64,000 nucleotides of DNA from Paucisalibacillus algeriensis (GTDB taxonomy: Bacteria; Bacillota; Bacilli; Bacillales; Amphibacillaceae). Below, in pieces: positions 8,363-15,674 of this stretch. The notes beneath the pieces were generated by a model that was given only the letters and a program-made list of their open reading frames with translations, ran no database searches and was not told where the DNA came from. How positions within the stretch are numbered: position 1 is the first letter of the stretch; each line of letters opens with the position of its first letter. Both the position numbers and the translations under genes were made by a program. The stretch spans positions 124,001-188,000 of the forward strand of contig NZ_CBYO010000014.1 of the NCBI RefSeq assembly GCF_000577245.1, given 5' to 3'.

Positions 8363-9739
8363 ATGACGGTGCAAATTAAAGAATTGGTTCAAGCACAACG
8401 CAATTTTTTCTTATCAGAAGAAACGCACGATTATCGATTTCGAATTAATATGTTGCGTTCACTACGGAGTATGCTAGAAAAATATGAAAAAAGCATTTAT
8501 AAGGCATTAAAACAAGATTTAAATAAATCCAATTTCGATGCCTTTACAACTGAACTTGGTTTTCTGTACAACGAAATTAAACATACAGAAAATAACTTAA
8601 AAGACTGGATGAAGGATGATCCCATAGATGCACCACTTACACATAAAGGAACCAAAAACTTTATTAGAAAAGAACCATATGGGGTTACATTAGTCATGTC
8701 ACCATGGAATTATCCTTTACAGTTAGCATTAGCTCCTGCTATAGGTGCTATTGCTGCAGGTAATACAGTAGTGATTAAACCGTCCGAATATAGTCCATCA
8801 ACTTCCTCACTTTTAGCAAAAATAATTGGGGAAACGTTTGATTCAAAGTTTATTGCCGTTGTGGAGGGTGCCAAGGAAATTAGTCAGGAATTATTAAACC
8901 AACGATTTGATTATATCTTTTTCACAGGTAGTACAGCCGTTGGAAAAGTAGTTATGCGTGAAGCTAGTAAATTTCTTACTCCTGTTACATTGGAACTAGG
9001 CGGAAAGAGTCCCGCAATCATTGATAAAGATGCCAATATTTCCTTAACGGCAAAACGCCTTGTTTGGGGCAAATTTACTAATGCTGGCCAAACATGTGTT
9101 GCACCTGATTATCTGTATGTACACGATCAAATAAAAGATAAACTATTAAAGGAAATGAAAAAGCAGATTAAAAAAATGTACAGTAAAAATGCACTTCAAT
9201 ATGATAAATTCGCGCGTATTATTAACGAGAACCACTTTAATCGTTTGTCAGCATATTTATCAAATGGAACTATTGTATATGGTGGAGATATAGACCAGGA
9301 TCAATTGAAGATAGAGCCCACAATACTTGATTCGGTCACATGGGATGCCCCTGTTATGCAGGATGAAATATTTGGTCCTATATTACCTGTCCTTACTTTT
9401 AATAACATTGACGAGGTTATTACAGAGCTAAAACACCGCGAGAAACCACTGGCTCTTTATTACTTTGGTGAAAAAGAAAAAAATCAGGAAAAAGTGATGA
9501 CTAGACTTTCATTTGGTGGCGGCTGTGTTAATGATACCTTATATCACCTAGCGAATCCAAATTTACCTTTTGGCGGTGTAGGTCAAAGCGGTATGGGTGG
9601 ATATCATGGCAAGCATAGCTTTGATACCTTCTCCCATCACAAAAGTATCTTAAAACAAACCACTAAATTTGATATACCACTTCGTTATCCAGGTGGTGGG
9701 AAGTTAGCTTTTTCGTTAATTAAGAAGCTTATGAAGTAG
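8363..9739 (+). CDS. Aldehyde dehydrogenase (class 3-like, YwdH-type)
   Basis: A 458-residue NAD(P)-dependent aldehyde dehydrogenase of the short class 3 type without the N-terminal extension. Catalytic features are visible: the general-base Glu in TLELGGKSP, the nucleophile Cys in NAGQTCVAPDYL, the FFTGSTAVGK cofactor loop, and EIFGPILP. The C-terminus (LRYPGGGKLAFSLIKKLMK) is basic and hydrophobic, as in class 3 enzymes that touch membranes. It starts 10 nt after rnz with AAAGGAG and is followed by a strong terminator, so it closes the operon. Likely oxidises fatty or lipid-derived aldehydes (inference). Confidence 0.9.
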   Translation: MTVQIKELVQAQRNFFLSEETHDYRFRINMLRSLRSMLEKYEKSIYKALKQDLNKSNFDAFTTELGFLYNEIKHTENNLKDWMKDDPIDAPLTHKGTKNFIRKEPYGVTLVMSPWNYPLQLALAPAIGAIAAGNTVVIKPSEYSPSTSSLLAKIIGETFDSKFIAVVEGAKEISQELLNQRFDYIFFTGSTAVGKVVMREASKFLTPVTLELGGKSPAIIDKDANISLTAKRLVWGKFTNAGQTCVAPDYLYVHDQIKDKLLKEMKKQIKKMYSKNALQYDKFARIINENHFNRLSAYLSNGTIVYGGDIDQDQLKIEPTILDSVTWDAPVMQDEIFGPILPVLTFNNIDEVITELKHREKPLALYYFGEKEKNQEKVMTRLSFGGGCVNDTLYHLANPNLPFGGVGQSGMGGYHGKHSFDTFSHHKSILKQTTKFDIPLRYPGGGKLAFSLIKKLMK

Positions 9740-9754
9740 AAATAATTTAGTACA

Positions 9755-9792
9755 AACAGTAGGACAGTCCATGGACTGTCCTACTGTTTTTA
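9755..9792 (+). terminator. Strong intrinsic terminator (perfect 34-nt palindrome)
   Basis: A perfect 34-base palindrome at 9755-9788, centred on CCATGG, is followed by a run of T. It sits 15 bases after the aldehyde dehydrogenase stop and would end the plus-strand operon. It is preceded by As, so it could also work on the minus strand for transcripts arriving from dinB. Confidence 0.85.
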
Positions 9793-9945
9793 GTAACAAT
9801 CTATTAAAGCAATATACGGAATTTCTCTATTATTAACAACTGTAATGAGTATTCCCGTTTTTCCAACAGACTCATAAAAATCCAGTGCCTACTAGAAGTC
9901 TAGATGCTGTTTAATTGTTGAATTACTACTAATTCTAGTACTCTA
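9793..9945. other. Short intergenic stretch without visible features
   Basis: Between the terminator and the possible small ORF downstream of dinB the sequence is AT-rich and holds no convincing gene, repeat or regulatory motif. Together with the terminator and the small ORF it makes up the gap between the aldehyde dehydrogenase and dinB genes. Confidence 0.4.
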
Positions 9946-10044
9946 TTAGATTTCTCCTAGTTTTTTACCTAAGGTCAAATCCCGTTCCGTTATCCGCTTG
10001 ATGTTTTGGTCATTGTTTAGTTCCTCTCTAATCATAATATCCAT
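9946..10044 (-). CDS. Possible small protein downstream of dinB (32 aa)
   Basis: A 32-codon minus-strand frame reading MDIMIREELNNDQNIKRITE then RDLTLGKKLGEI. It has a GAGGATATAAAG ribosome binding site 7-8 nt before the ATG and starts 44 nt after the dinB stop, in the same orientation. The peptide is charged, with no membrane segment or cysteine. B. subtilis has a small gene (yqzH) near its DNA polymerase IV genes, but I cannot match the sequences. It may be a real small protein, a 3' remnant of a longer one, or chance. Confidence 0.3.
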   Translation of the reverse strand: MDIMIREELNNDQNIKRITERDLTLGKKLGEI

Positions 10045-10088
10045 CTTTATATCCTCATTTCTCACAAAAGCAGGTCTTTACTGCATGT

Positions 10089-11366
10089 TTATTTTCTAAA
10101 ATCATCCAAAAAGTCTTTTTGAAAACTAGTTCTTGGCTGCTCCTTTACGTTTTCCTTTACCTTAATAAAGGGATTCTTCCCTAGTTTTTGCGTCAATTCC
10201 TCAATTGCAGAATATAGTTTCTCCTTTTCAGCATCTTTCTTATATGTGAATAAATCTAATTGTTGTACGATATTCTGTTTTTCTTCGACATCTTGTACAG
10301 TTATCCCAAGTAAACGAATCGGTTCCTTATTCCAATGTAATTCAAATAGTTCTAGAGCTACTTTAAGTATTTCTTCTTTTTTATCAATAAAGTTAGGTAT
10401 TTTCTTACTACGGGTGATCGTTTTCCTATCATGGTAACGTATTGTAATTTGAATAGATCGTCCTGCTGCTTGCTTTCGCTTCATTCTTTTTTCAACATTT
10501 TCTGCTAAAGCTGAAAATAATCCTTTTATTTCCATTTCATCAGTCGTATCCATCGGTAATGTTTCTGAACTACCAATACTTTTAAATTCATTAACTGCAT
10601 CTGGATCAACAGGTCTAAGGTCCATACCGTTTGCACGGTTCTTCAAACGTTCTCCATTTATTCCAAGAATTTGTTTTAGTCGATAAACATCCGCTTCAGC
10701 AAGTTCGCCAATGGTATTAATGTCTATCGAAATTAATTTTTCTGCTGTTTTCTTTCCTACACCATACATTTCCCCAACAGGTAATGGCCATAATTTTTCT
10801 GGAATATCACGTTTACGAAGGACCGTGATTCCCATAGGCTTTTTCATATCGGATGCCATTTTTGCTAGAAATTTATTAGGAGCAATCCCTATGCTACATG
10901 GTAGATCTAAATCATTTTTGATTTTTTGTTGTAAGGATTCAGCTAACTGTAACGTCTTATCCACTTCAACTGCATCGGTAATATCCATATATCCCTCATC
11001 AATGGAAACTGGTTCAACAAAAGGAGTAATACCATACATAATTTTAAAAATTTCACGGGATGCAGTTCGATATCGATCAAAATTAGGGCGAACAACTATT
11101 AAATCTGGGCAAAGTTTTTTTGCTTGCCAAATAGGCATAGTCGTTTTTACTCCGTTTGCTCTGGCTTCATAATTACTAGTAATAATAATTCCTCTTCGTT
11201 CTTCAGGATTACCAGCAACAGCTAAAGGTTTTCCCTTAAAAGCAGGGTTATAAGCCATCTCAACCGATGCATAAAAGCTATTCATATCTAAATGAAAAAT
11301 AATACGAGCCTTATTTGCCTTCATCCAATTAGACACCTTTCCGAACAGTTGTTTCACATCTAACAT
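10089..11366 (-). CDS. dinB: DNA polymerase IV (Y-family, YqjH-type)
   Basis: A Y-family translesion DNA polymerase of up to 425 residues. Palm motifs HLDMNSFYASVE and VSIDEGYMDI carry the catalytic acidic residues; a helix-hairpin-helix region (VGKKTAEKL, LKQILGINGERLKNRANG) and little-finger domain follow. QQLDLF near residue 375 is a beta-clamp binding motif. The tail TSFQKDFLDDFRK matches the end of B. subtilis YqjH, supporting that orthology with the synteny. The start is uncertain: ATG 11366 opens the frame, but ATG 11324 has GGAAAGGTG upstream and gives a 411-residue product starting MKANKARIIFHLDMNS, closer to YqjH. A LexA-like box lies between the two starts. Confidence 0.93.
   Translation of the reverse strand: MLDVKQLFGKVSNWMKANKARIIFHLDMNSFYASVEMAYNPAFKGKPLAVAGNPEERRGIIITSNYEARANGVKTTMPIWQAKKLCPDLIVVRPNFDRYRTASREIFKIMYGITPFVEPVSIDEGYMDITDAVEVDKTLQLAESLQQKIKNDLDLPCSIGIAPNKFLAKMASDMKKPMGITVLRKRDIPEKLWPLPVGEMYGVGKKTAEKLISIDINTIGELAEADVYRLKQILGINGERLKNRANGMDLRPVDPDAVNEFKSIGSSETLPMDTTDEMEIKGLFSALAENVEKRMKRKQAAGRSIQITIRYHDRKTITRSKKIPNFIDKKEEILKVALELFELHWNKEPIRLLGITVQDVEEKQNIVQQLDLFTYKKDAEKEKLYSAIEELTQKLGKNPFIKVKENVKEQPRTSFQKDFLDDFRK
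11342..11355. promoter_or_regulatory. LexA (DinR)-like operator at the 5' end of dinB
   Basis: CGAACAGTTGTTTC matches 13 of 14 positions of the Bacillus LexA consensus CGAACRNRYGTTYC. It falls inside the first codons of dinB if ATG 11366 is the start, but upstream of the ribosome binding site if the internal ATG 11324 is used. SOS control of a translesion polymerase is expected from known biology. The site is a prediction. Confidence 0.5.
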
Positions 11367-11428
11367 CTATTATAACATAAATAAAATAGCCTTTTACCTT
11401 AGTAAAAGACTGTAATGTTATTCAATAA

Positions 11429-11572
11429 TTAATCTAATTGCATTTGTATAGTTCTCAGATAGACGATAAATTTTTTTGTCTCCATTGTATTTATAATTGA
11501 GGAGTTATTGCCTTTTAACCAAAGGAAAAATGTTTCCCTCCCAATATCAAGCTTATATTCTGGATTAGCCAT
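11429..11572 (-). pseudogene. Small unrecognised frame, probably frameshifted (47 aa)
   Basis: The frame starts with ATG 2 nt after the stop of the 87-residue gene and reads MANPEYKLDIGRETFFLWLK..., ending after 47 codons at 11429. Shifting frame near residue 26 gives a more natural ending, KYNGDKKIYRLSENYTNAIR then LIIE, with its stop at 11418. This suggests a one-base indel split an original protein of about 50 residues. There are no recognisable domains. Tight linkage to the upstream gene suggests the two functioned together. Confidence 0.4.
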
Positions 11573-11574
11573 AT

Positions 11575-11838
11575 TTACAACCTGTAACTAATATCCCTAG
11601 GTAATATATGGCCGTGAATGTTGACTGAACCAGATTCATCTTCTATTTCTAACACTATTGGTCCAGACATACCAGATCCCAATTCTAATCGATCATGATA
11701 ATTGGAGTACTCCTCTATTACAGCCCAAATGTATAATTCCATCCTATTTGTATTGTATCTAAGAATCTCATATGAGTTAAAAAACTCTCCTTCACACGAA
11801 GGTGGCATTATTTCTTTGTTTAAGTATTTCTCGAGCAT
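11575..11838 (-). CDS. Hypothetical protein (87 aa)
   Basis: An acidic 87-residue protein starting MLEKYLNKEIMPPSCEG and ending HGHILPRDISYRL. It has no signal peptide, membrane helix or known catalytic motif. Small acidic solo proteins like this, followed at once by another small gene, are often immunity proteins of polymorphic toxins, but no intact toxin lies next to it. The next frame downstream appears frameshifted and a coding-like fragment lies on the other strand, so the locus looks like a remnant. Ribosome binding before ATG 11838 is weak. I do not recognise the family. Confidence 0.45.
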   Translation of the reverse strand: MLEKYLNKEIMPPSCEGEFFNSYEILRYNTNRMELYIWAVIEEYSNYHDRLELGSGMSGPIVLEIEDESGSVNIHGHILPRDISYRL

Positions 11839-11845
11839 GAAATAA

Positions 11846-11938
11846 TTAATTGGGATTGGAGGGCCCTATGCTAATTTATTCGACCTTGGCGAACCAAATA
11901 ATATGAATAATGCAATAATGAAGCTTAACGGAAAGTAA
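11846..11938 (+). pseudogene. Fragment resembling the C-terminal end of a lost protein
   Basis: On the plus strand an open stretch without start codon reads LIGIGGPYANLFDLGEPNNM then NNAIMKLNGK and stop. Its composition is protein-like, rich in Gly and Asn with an ordered ending, and the frame stops just upstream at TAA. It may be the tail of a decayed protein next to the small-gene island at 11.4-11.8 kb. The evidence is limited to reading-frame quality. The remainder of the gap to 12081 shows nothing else. Confidence 0.25.
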
Positions 11939-12081
11939 TATATGATTTTAGTACGCATACAGGACTCATCCTTTTTAATTATGTTTTCTTATACTATCAT
12001 TTATGTTATTTATCAGCTTATCAGTACTTCTGTAATTTGACGCTTCGTTTAGAGAAAATATTTCAAATTTTAACATACGAA

Positions 12082-12117
12082 AAAAAGGCTACTCAATATT
12101 ATTACAGTAGCCTTTTC
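12082..12117 (-). terminator. Terminator of the mutase operon
   Basis: The inverted repeat AAAGGCTAC ... GTAGCCTTT with a 14-base loop is followed on the minus strand by a run of T. It lies 13 bases after the yqjE stop and should end the yqjE-side operon. Confidence 0.8.
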
Positions 12118-12129
12118 ATCATTATTTAT

Positions 12130-13257
12130 TTAGTTGCTTGCAACAGCAACTTCTTGAATAATAGCTGCCACAAGTTCAGTCACCTTAACTAACTCACTAA
12201 CTGGTATACGTTCATTTGTAGTATGAATTTCTTCATAACCAACAGCAAGGTTAACCGTTGGAATTCCAAAACCTGCGATAACGTTGGCGTCACTACCTCC
12301 GCCACTTTGAAGAAGTTTACTTTCTCTTCCAACAGATGCAGCTGCACGTCTGGCAACTTCTACCACTTCATCCCCTGCTTTTTGCTTAAATCCAGGGTAC
12401 ATTACTTTAATATCAACGATAGCTTCCCCGCCCATTTCTTTTGCGGTTGACTCGAAAGCTTCTTTCATTTTAGAAACTTGTGCTTCCATTTTTTCAGGAA
12501 CAAGGGAACGGGCTTCAGCAAGAATCTCAACATGATCGACAACAATATTGGTTTGTTTTCCACCTTCAAAACGACCAATATTTGCTGTTGTCTCTTCATC
12601 GATTCGGCCTAATGGCATTTTAGCAATTGCCTTAGCAGCAATGGTAATTGCAGATATACCTTTTTCAGGAGCAACTCCAGCATGTGCTGTTTTCCCTTTG
12701 ATGATCGTATTAACCTTCGCTTGTGTCGGGGCGGCCACAATAATATCGCCAACTTCCCCATTACTATCCAGTGCATATCCAAATTTAGCATGAATAGATG
12801 AAGGATCAAGTGCTTTTGCACCAACTAATCCGGACTCTTCTCCAACCGTAATAACAAATTGAACATCACCGTGTTCAATATTATTCTCTTTTAATGAACG
12901 AATTGCTTCAAACATTGCTGCTAGTCCTGCTTTGTCGTCAGAACCAAGAATAGTTGTACCATCAGATACAATGTATCCTTCTTTAATAGATGGCTTAATT
13001 CTTTTTCCAGGAACTACTGTATCCATATGAGATGTAAAATATATTGTATCTACTTCGTCTTTTGTACCCTTTAATGTACAAATTAAATTGTTTGCACCAT
13101 GACCTGTTATTTCTTTTGCTTTGTCTTCTACCACTTCTAGACCTAAATCTGTAAATTTCTTTTTCAATACTTTTGCAATTTCTGCCTCAAAACCTGTCTC
13201 AGAATCTACCTGAACAAGTTCCATAAACTCATTTACTAGTCTCTCTTGATTTACCAT
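12130..13257 (-). CDS. yqjE: M20-family metallopeptidase (YqjE, peptidase T-like)
   Basis: A 375-residue zinc aminopeptidase-type enzyme of the M20/PepT2 group. The metal ligands are visible in FTSHMDTVVPG, LGSDDKAGLA and VGEESGLVGAK, and the late GGGSDANV and EEIHTTNE motifs complete the site. The central dimerisation domain (residues ~185-290) is present. It is the last gene of the mutase operon, 17 nt after the carboxyltransferase, as yqjE follows yqjD in B. subtilis. Its link to acyl-CoA metabolism is unexplained. The substrate is unknown; family members cleave tripeptides or remove acyl groups from amino acids. Confidence 0.9.
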   Translation of the reverse strand: MVNQERLVNEFMELVQVDSETGFEAEIAKVLKKKFTDLGLEVVEDKAKEITGHGANNLICTLKGTKDEVDTIYFTSHMDTVVPGKRIKPSIKEGYIVSDGTTILGSDDKAGLAAMFEAIRSLKENNIEHGDVQFVITVGEESGLVGAKALDPSSIHAKFGYALDSNGEVGDIIVAAPTQAKVNTIIKGKTAHAGVAPEKGISAITIAAKAIAKMPLGRIDEETTANIGRFEGGKQTNIVVDHVEILAEARSLVPEKMEAQVSKMKEAFESTAKEMGGEAIVDIKVMYPGFKQKAGDEVVEVARRAAASVGRESKLLQSGGGSDANVIAGFGIPTVNLAVGYEEIHTTNERIPVSELVKVTELVAAIIQEVAVASN

Positions 13258-13274
13258 CTGTCTAGCCTCCTATG

Positions 13275-14831
13275 TTAAAGAGGAATATTCCCATGCTTCT
13301 TTTTAGGACGATCCTCTTGTTTAGATGCGAGCATTTCTAATCCTTGGATTAGCTTAATTCTTGTTTCTCTTGGATCAATAACATCATCAACCATCCCTAA
13401 CTTAGCCGCAACATAAGGATTGGCAAACTTATCACGATATGTATTAATTTTTTCTTGTCGTGTACGTTCAGGATCCTCACTCGCAGCAATTTCTTTAGCA
13501 AAGATGATATTGGCTGCACCTTCTGGACCCATTACGGCAATTTCCGCATTTGGCCATGCAAATACTAAATCGGCTCCAATCGACTTACTGTTTAAGGCCA
13601 CATACGCTCCACCATATGCCTTACGTACAATAACGGTTAGTTTGGGAACAGTTGCTTCTGAATATGCATATAAAATTTTAGCTCCATGACGTATGATACC
13701 ACCATGTTCTTGTTTTATGCCAGGAAAGAAACCTGTGACATCTTCAAAGGTTATGATTGGGATATTAAAACAGTCGCAAAAACGAATAAATCGAGCTGCT
13801 TTATCACTGGAATCAATATCTAATCCACCAGCTAGATGCTTTGGTTGATTACATACTAGTCCCACTGTCTGTCCCTCTATTCTAGCAAATCCAATTACAA
13901 TATTTTTAGCAAAATCAGCATGAATTTCATAAAAGGACTCTTCATCTACTACTTGAGAAATTACCTGCTTCATATCATATGGGCGAGTAGAGTCAAAAGG
14001 AACAATATCAACTAACTCAGGACGATAGTTTCTAAGCTCATCTTCTTGGTACTCTCTCACAACAGGCTTTTCACTATTATTATCTGGTAGATAATATAGT
14101 AGTTTTTTTACATGATCTAGTGCTTCCTCTTCATTTTCTGCTTTAAAGTGAGCATTTCCACTTTTACTATTATGAATATATGCGCCGCCAAGGTCCTCTG
14201 AAGTTATTTTTTCACCGGTAACCGTTTCTATAACCTTCGGACCCGTAATAAACATTTGTGACGTTTTCTCCACCATAATTACAAAATCTGTTATTGCTGG
14301 AGAATAAACTGCCCCCCCTGCACTTGGACCCATAATAACAGAAATTTGAGGTATAAATCCCGAGTAAATCGAATTACGGTAAAAAACTTGCCCATACCCA
14401 TCTAATGACGAAACCCCTTCTTGAATCCTAGCGCCACCCGAATCATTTAATCCGATAAAAGGAACACCATTTTTAGCTGCTAAATCCATTACTGCAGCAA
14501 TTTTTTTACCGTGCATTTCACCAAGAGCTCCACCATACAGCGTAAAATCCTGGGCAAATAAGTAAACAGGACGTCCGTTAATTTTTCCGAATCCAGTAAC
14601 AACACCATCTCCTGCCCCATTTGAACCATTCATATTAAAATCTGTTCCACGATTTTCGATAAACGTATTTAATTCTACAAAGCTTCCATCATCGAGTAAG
14701 TAATCAATTCTTTCTCTAGCAGTCCACTTTCCCTTAGCATGTTGCTTTTCGATTCGATCATCTCCACCACCGCGTTCAGCTAATCTTCTTTTATCATAGA
14801 GTTCATTAATTTTATCAAACATATCCACCAT
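13275..14831 (-). CDS. yqjD: Acyl-CoA carboxylase carboxyltransferase subunit (YqjD-like, propionyl/methylmalonyl type)
   Basis: A 518-residue biotin-dependent carboxyltransferase with fused N and C crotonase-like halves, as in propionyl-CoA carboxylase beta and methylmalonyl-CoA decarboxylase alpha. The oxyanion-hole sequences GPSAGGAVYSPAITDFVIM and RKAYGGAYVALNSKSIGAD are intact. The start MVDMFDKIN could equally be the second Met. Its neighbours are the B12-domain/epimerase fusion upstream (2-nt gap) and yqjE downstream. This placement argues for propionyl-CoA/(S)-methylmalonyl-CoA chemistry. No dedicated biotin carboxylase or biotin carrier lies in this operon; AccC/AccB at 36.7-38.5 kb could serve, or the partners are elsewhere. 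Confidence 0.92.
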   Translation of the reverse strand: MVDMFDKINELYDKRRLAERGGGDDRIEKQHAKGKWTARERIDYLLDDGSFVELNTFIENRGTDFNMNGSNGAGDGVVTGFGKINGRPVYLFAQDFTLYGGALGEMHGKKIAAVMDLAAKNGVPFIGLNDSGGARIQEGVSSLDGYGQVFYRNSIYSGFIPQISVIMGPSAGGAVYSPAITDFVIMVEKTSQMFITGPKVIETVTGEKITSEDLGGAYIHNSKSGNAHFKAENEEEALDHVKKLLYYLPDNNSEKPVVREYQEDELRNYRPELVDIVPFDSTRPYDMKQVISQVVDEESFYEIHADFAKNIVIGFARIEGQTVGLVCNQPKHLAGGLDIDSSDKAARFIRFCDCFNIPIITFEDVTGFFPGIKQEHGGIIRHGAKILYAYSEATVPKLTVIVRKAYGGAYVALNSKSIGADLVFAWPNAEIAVMGPEGAANIIFAKEIAASEDPERTRQEKINTYRDKFANPYVAAKLGMVDDVIDPRETRIKLIQGLEMLASKQEDRPKKKHGNIPL

Positions 14832-14833
14832 GT

Positions 14834-15646
14834 TTACTCGCCCCCCGCTTCTTCACATAGTTCAAAGAGGACACCTTGTGTTGATTTAGGATGCATAAAA
14901 GCTATTTGCGACCGGTGAGCACCTGTTTTGGGTTCCGGATTGATGAATTCAATACCGTTTTTAGATAAACTTCTCATCCTCGCTTCTATATCCTCTACAT
15001 CTAGCGCTATATGATGGATACCTTCTCCTCTTTTCACGATAAATTTGTGGATTGGAGAGTTATCTGTGGTTGCCTCAAGTAGTTCAAAGCGACTATCTCC
15101 GATTTTTAGGAATGCCACTTTAACACTTTCAGAATCTATTTCCTCTATCCCCTCTAATTCTAGGCCTAATATTTTGGTGTAAAATGGGAGTGACTGTTCA
15201 ATTGACTTAACTGCAATACCAATATGTGATATTTTTTTCGTTACTTCCCCTTCCATAGGACCAACTAATGTTACGATATAGTTTGCTAGTTCTTCAATGG
15301 AAGACCCACTAGTAAATATTTTCTTAACACCTTGTTCCTCCAAAAATGAAATATCCTCAGAAGGAATTACACCTCCACCGATTACTGGTATATCACCAGC
15401 GTTTAATGATTTCAATTCCTCTACTACTTTTGGGAATAGGGTTCGATGTGCCCCGGATAAGGAAGACAAGCCTACTACATCTACATCCTCCTGAATTGCT
15501 GCTTTTGCAATTTGTGCTGGGGATTGCCTTAATCCTGTATACACAACTTCCATTCCATGGTCTCTGAGTCCCTGTGCAATTACTAATGCGCCTCTATCGT
15601 GTCCATCAAGACCTGGTTTGGCAATTAATACTCTAATTTTCGCCAT
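14834..15646 (-). CDS. Fused cobalamin-binding mutase subunit and methylmalonyl-CoA epimerase
   Basis: A 270-residue two-domain protein. Residues 1-~130 form a B12-binding domain with the base-off signature GLDGHDRGALV (DxHxxG), VGLSSLSGAH and IGGGVIP, equivalent to the C-terminal domain of methylmalonyl-CoA mutase. Residues ~138-270 form a vicinal-oxygen-chelate domain, with HIGIAVKSIEQSLPFYTKIL and HHIALDVEDIEARM plus LFELCEE, matching methylmalonyl-CoA epimerase. The linker is only a few residues. The open frame extends to 15736, but ATG 15646 with GGGAGGAG upstream starts MAKIRVLIAKPG, the normal domain start. The large mutase subunit lies just upstream. The fusion would couple epimerisation of (S)- to (R)-methylmalonyl-CoA with the rearrangement (inference). 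Confidence 0.9.
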   Translation of the reverse strand: MAKIRVLIAKPGLDGHDRGALVIAQGLRDHGMEVVYTGLRQSPAQIAKAAIQEDVDVVGLSSLSGAHRTLFPKVVEELKSLNAGDIPVIGGGVIPSEDISFLEEQGVKKIFTSGSSIEELANYIVTLVGPMEGEVTKKISHIGIAVKSIEQSLPFYTKILGLELEGIEEIDSESVKVAFLKIGDSRFELLEATTDNSPIHKFIVKRGEGIHHIALDVEDIEARMRSLSKNGIEFINPEPKTGAHRSQIAFMHPKSTQGVLFELCEEAGGE

Positions 15647-15674
15647 TATATGTTCTCCTCCCAAATAGTAAATA

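Noticed and set aside
8198-8398. Minus-strand frame across the rnz-ALDH junction
   Set aside because: It covers the ends of two intact genes on the opposite strand and has no ribosome binding site.
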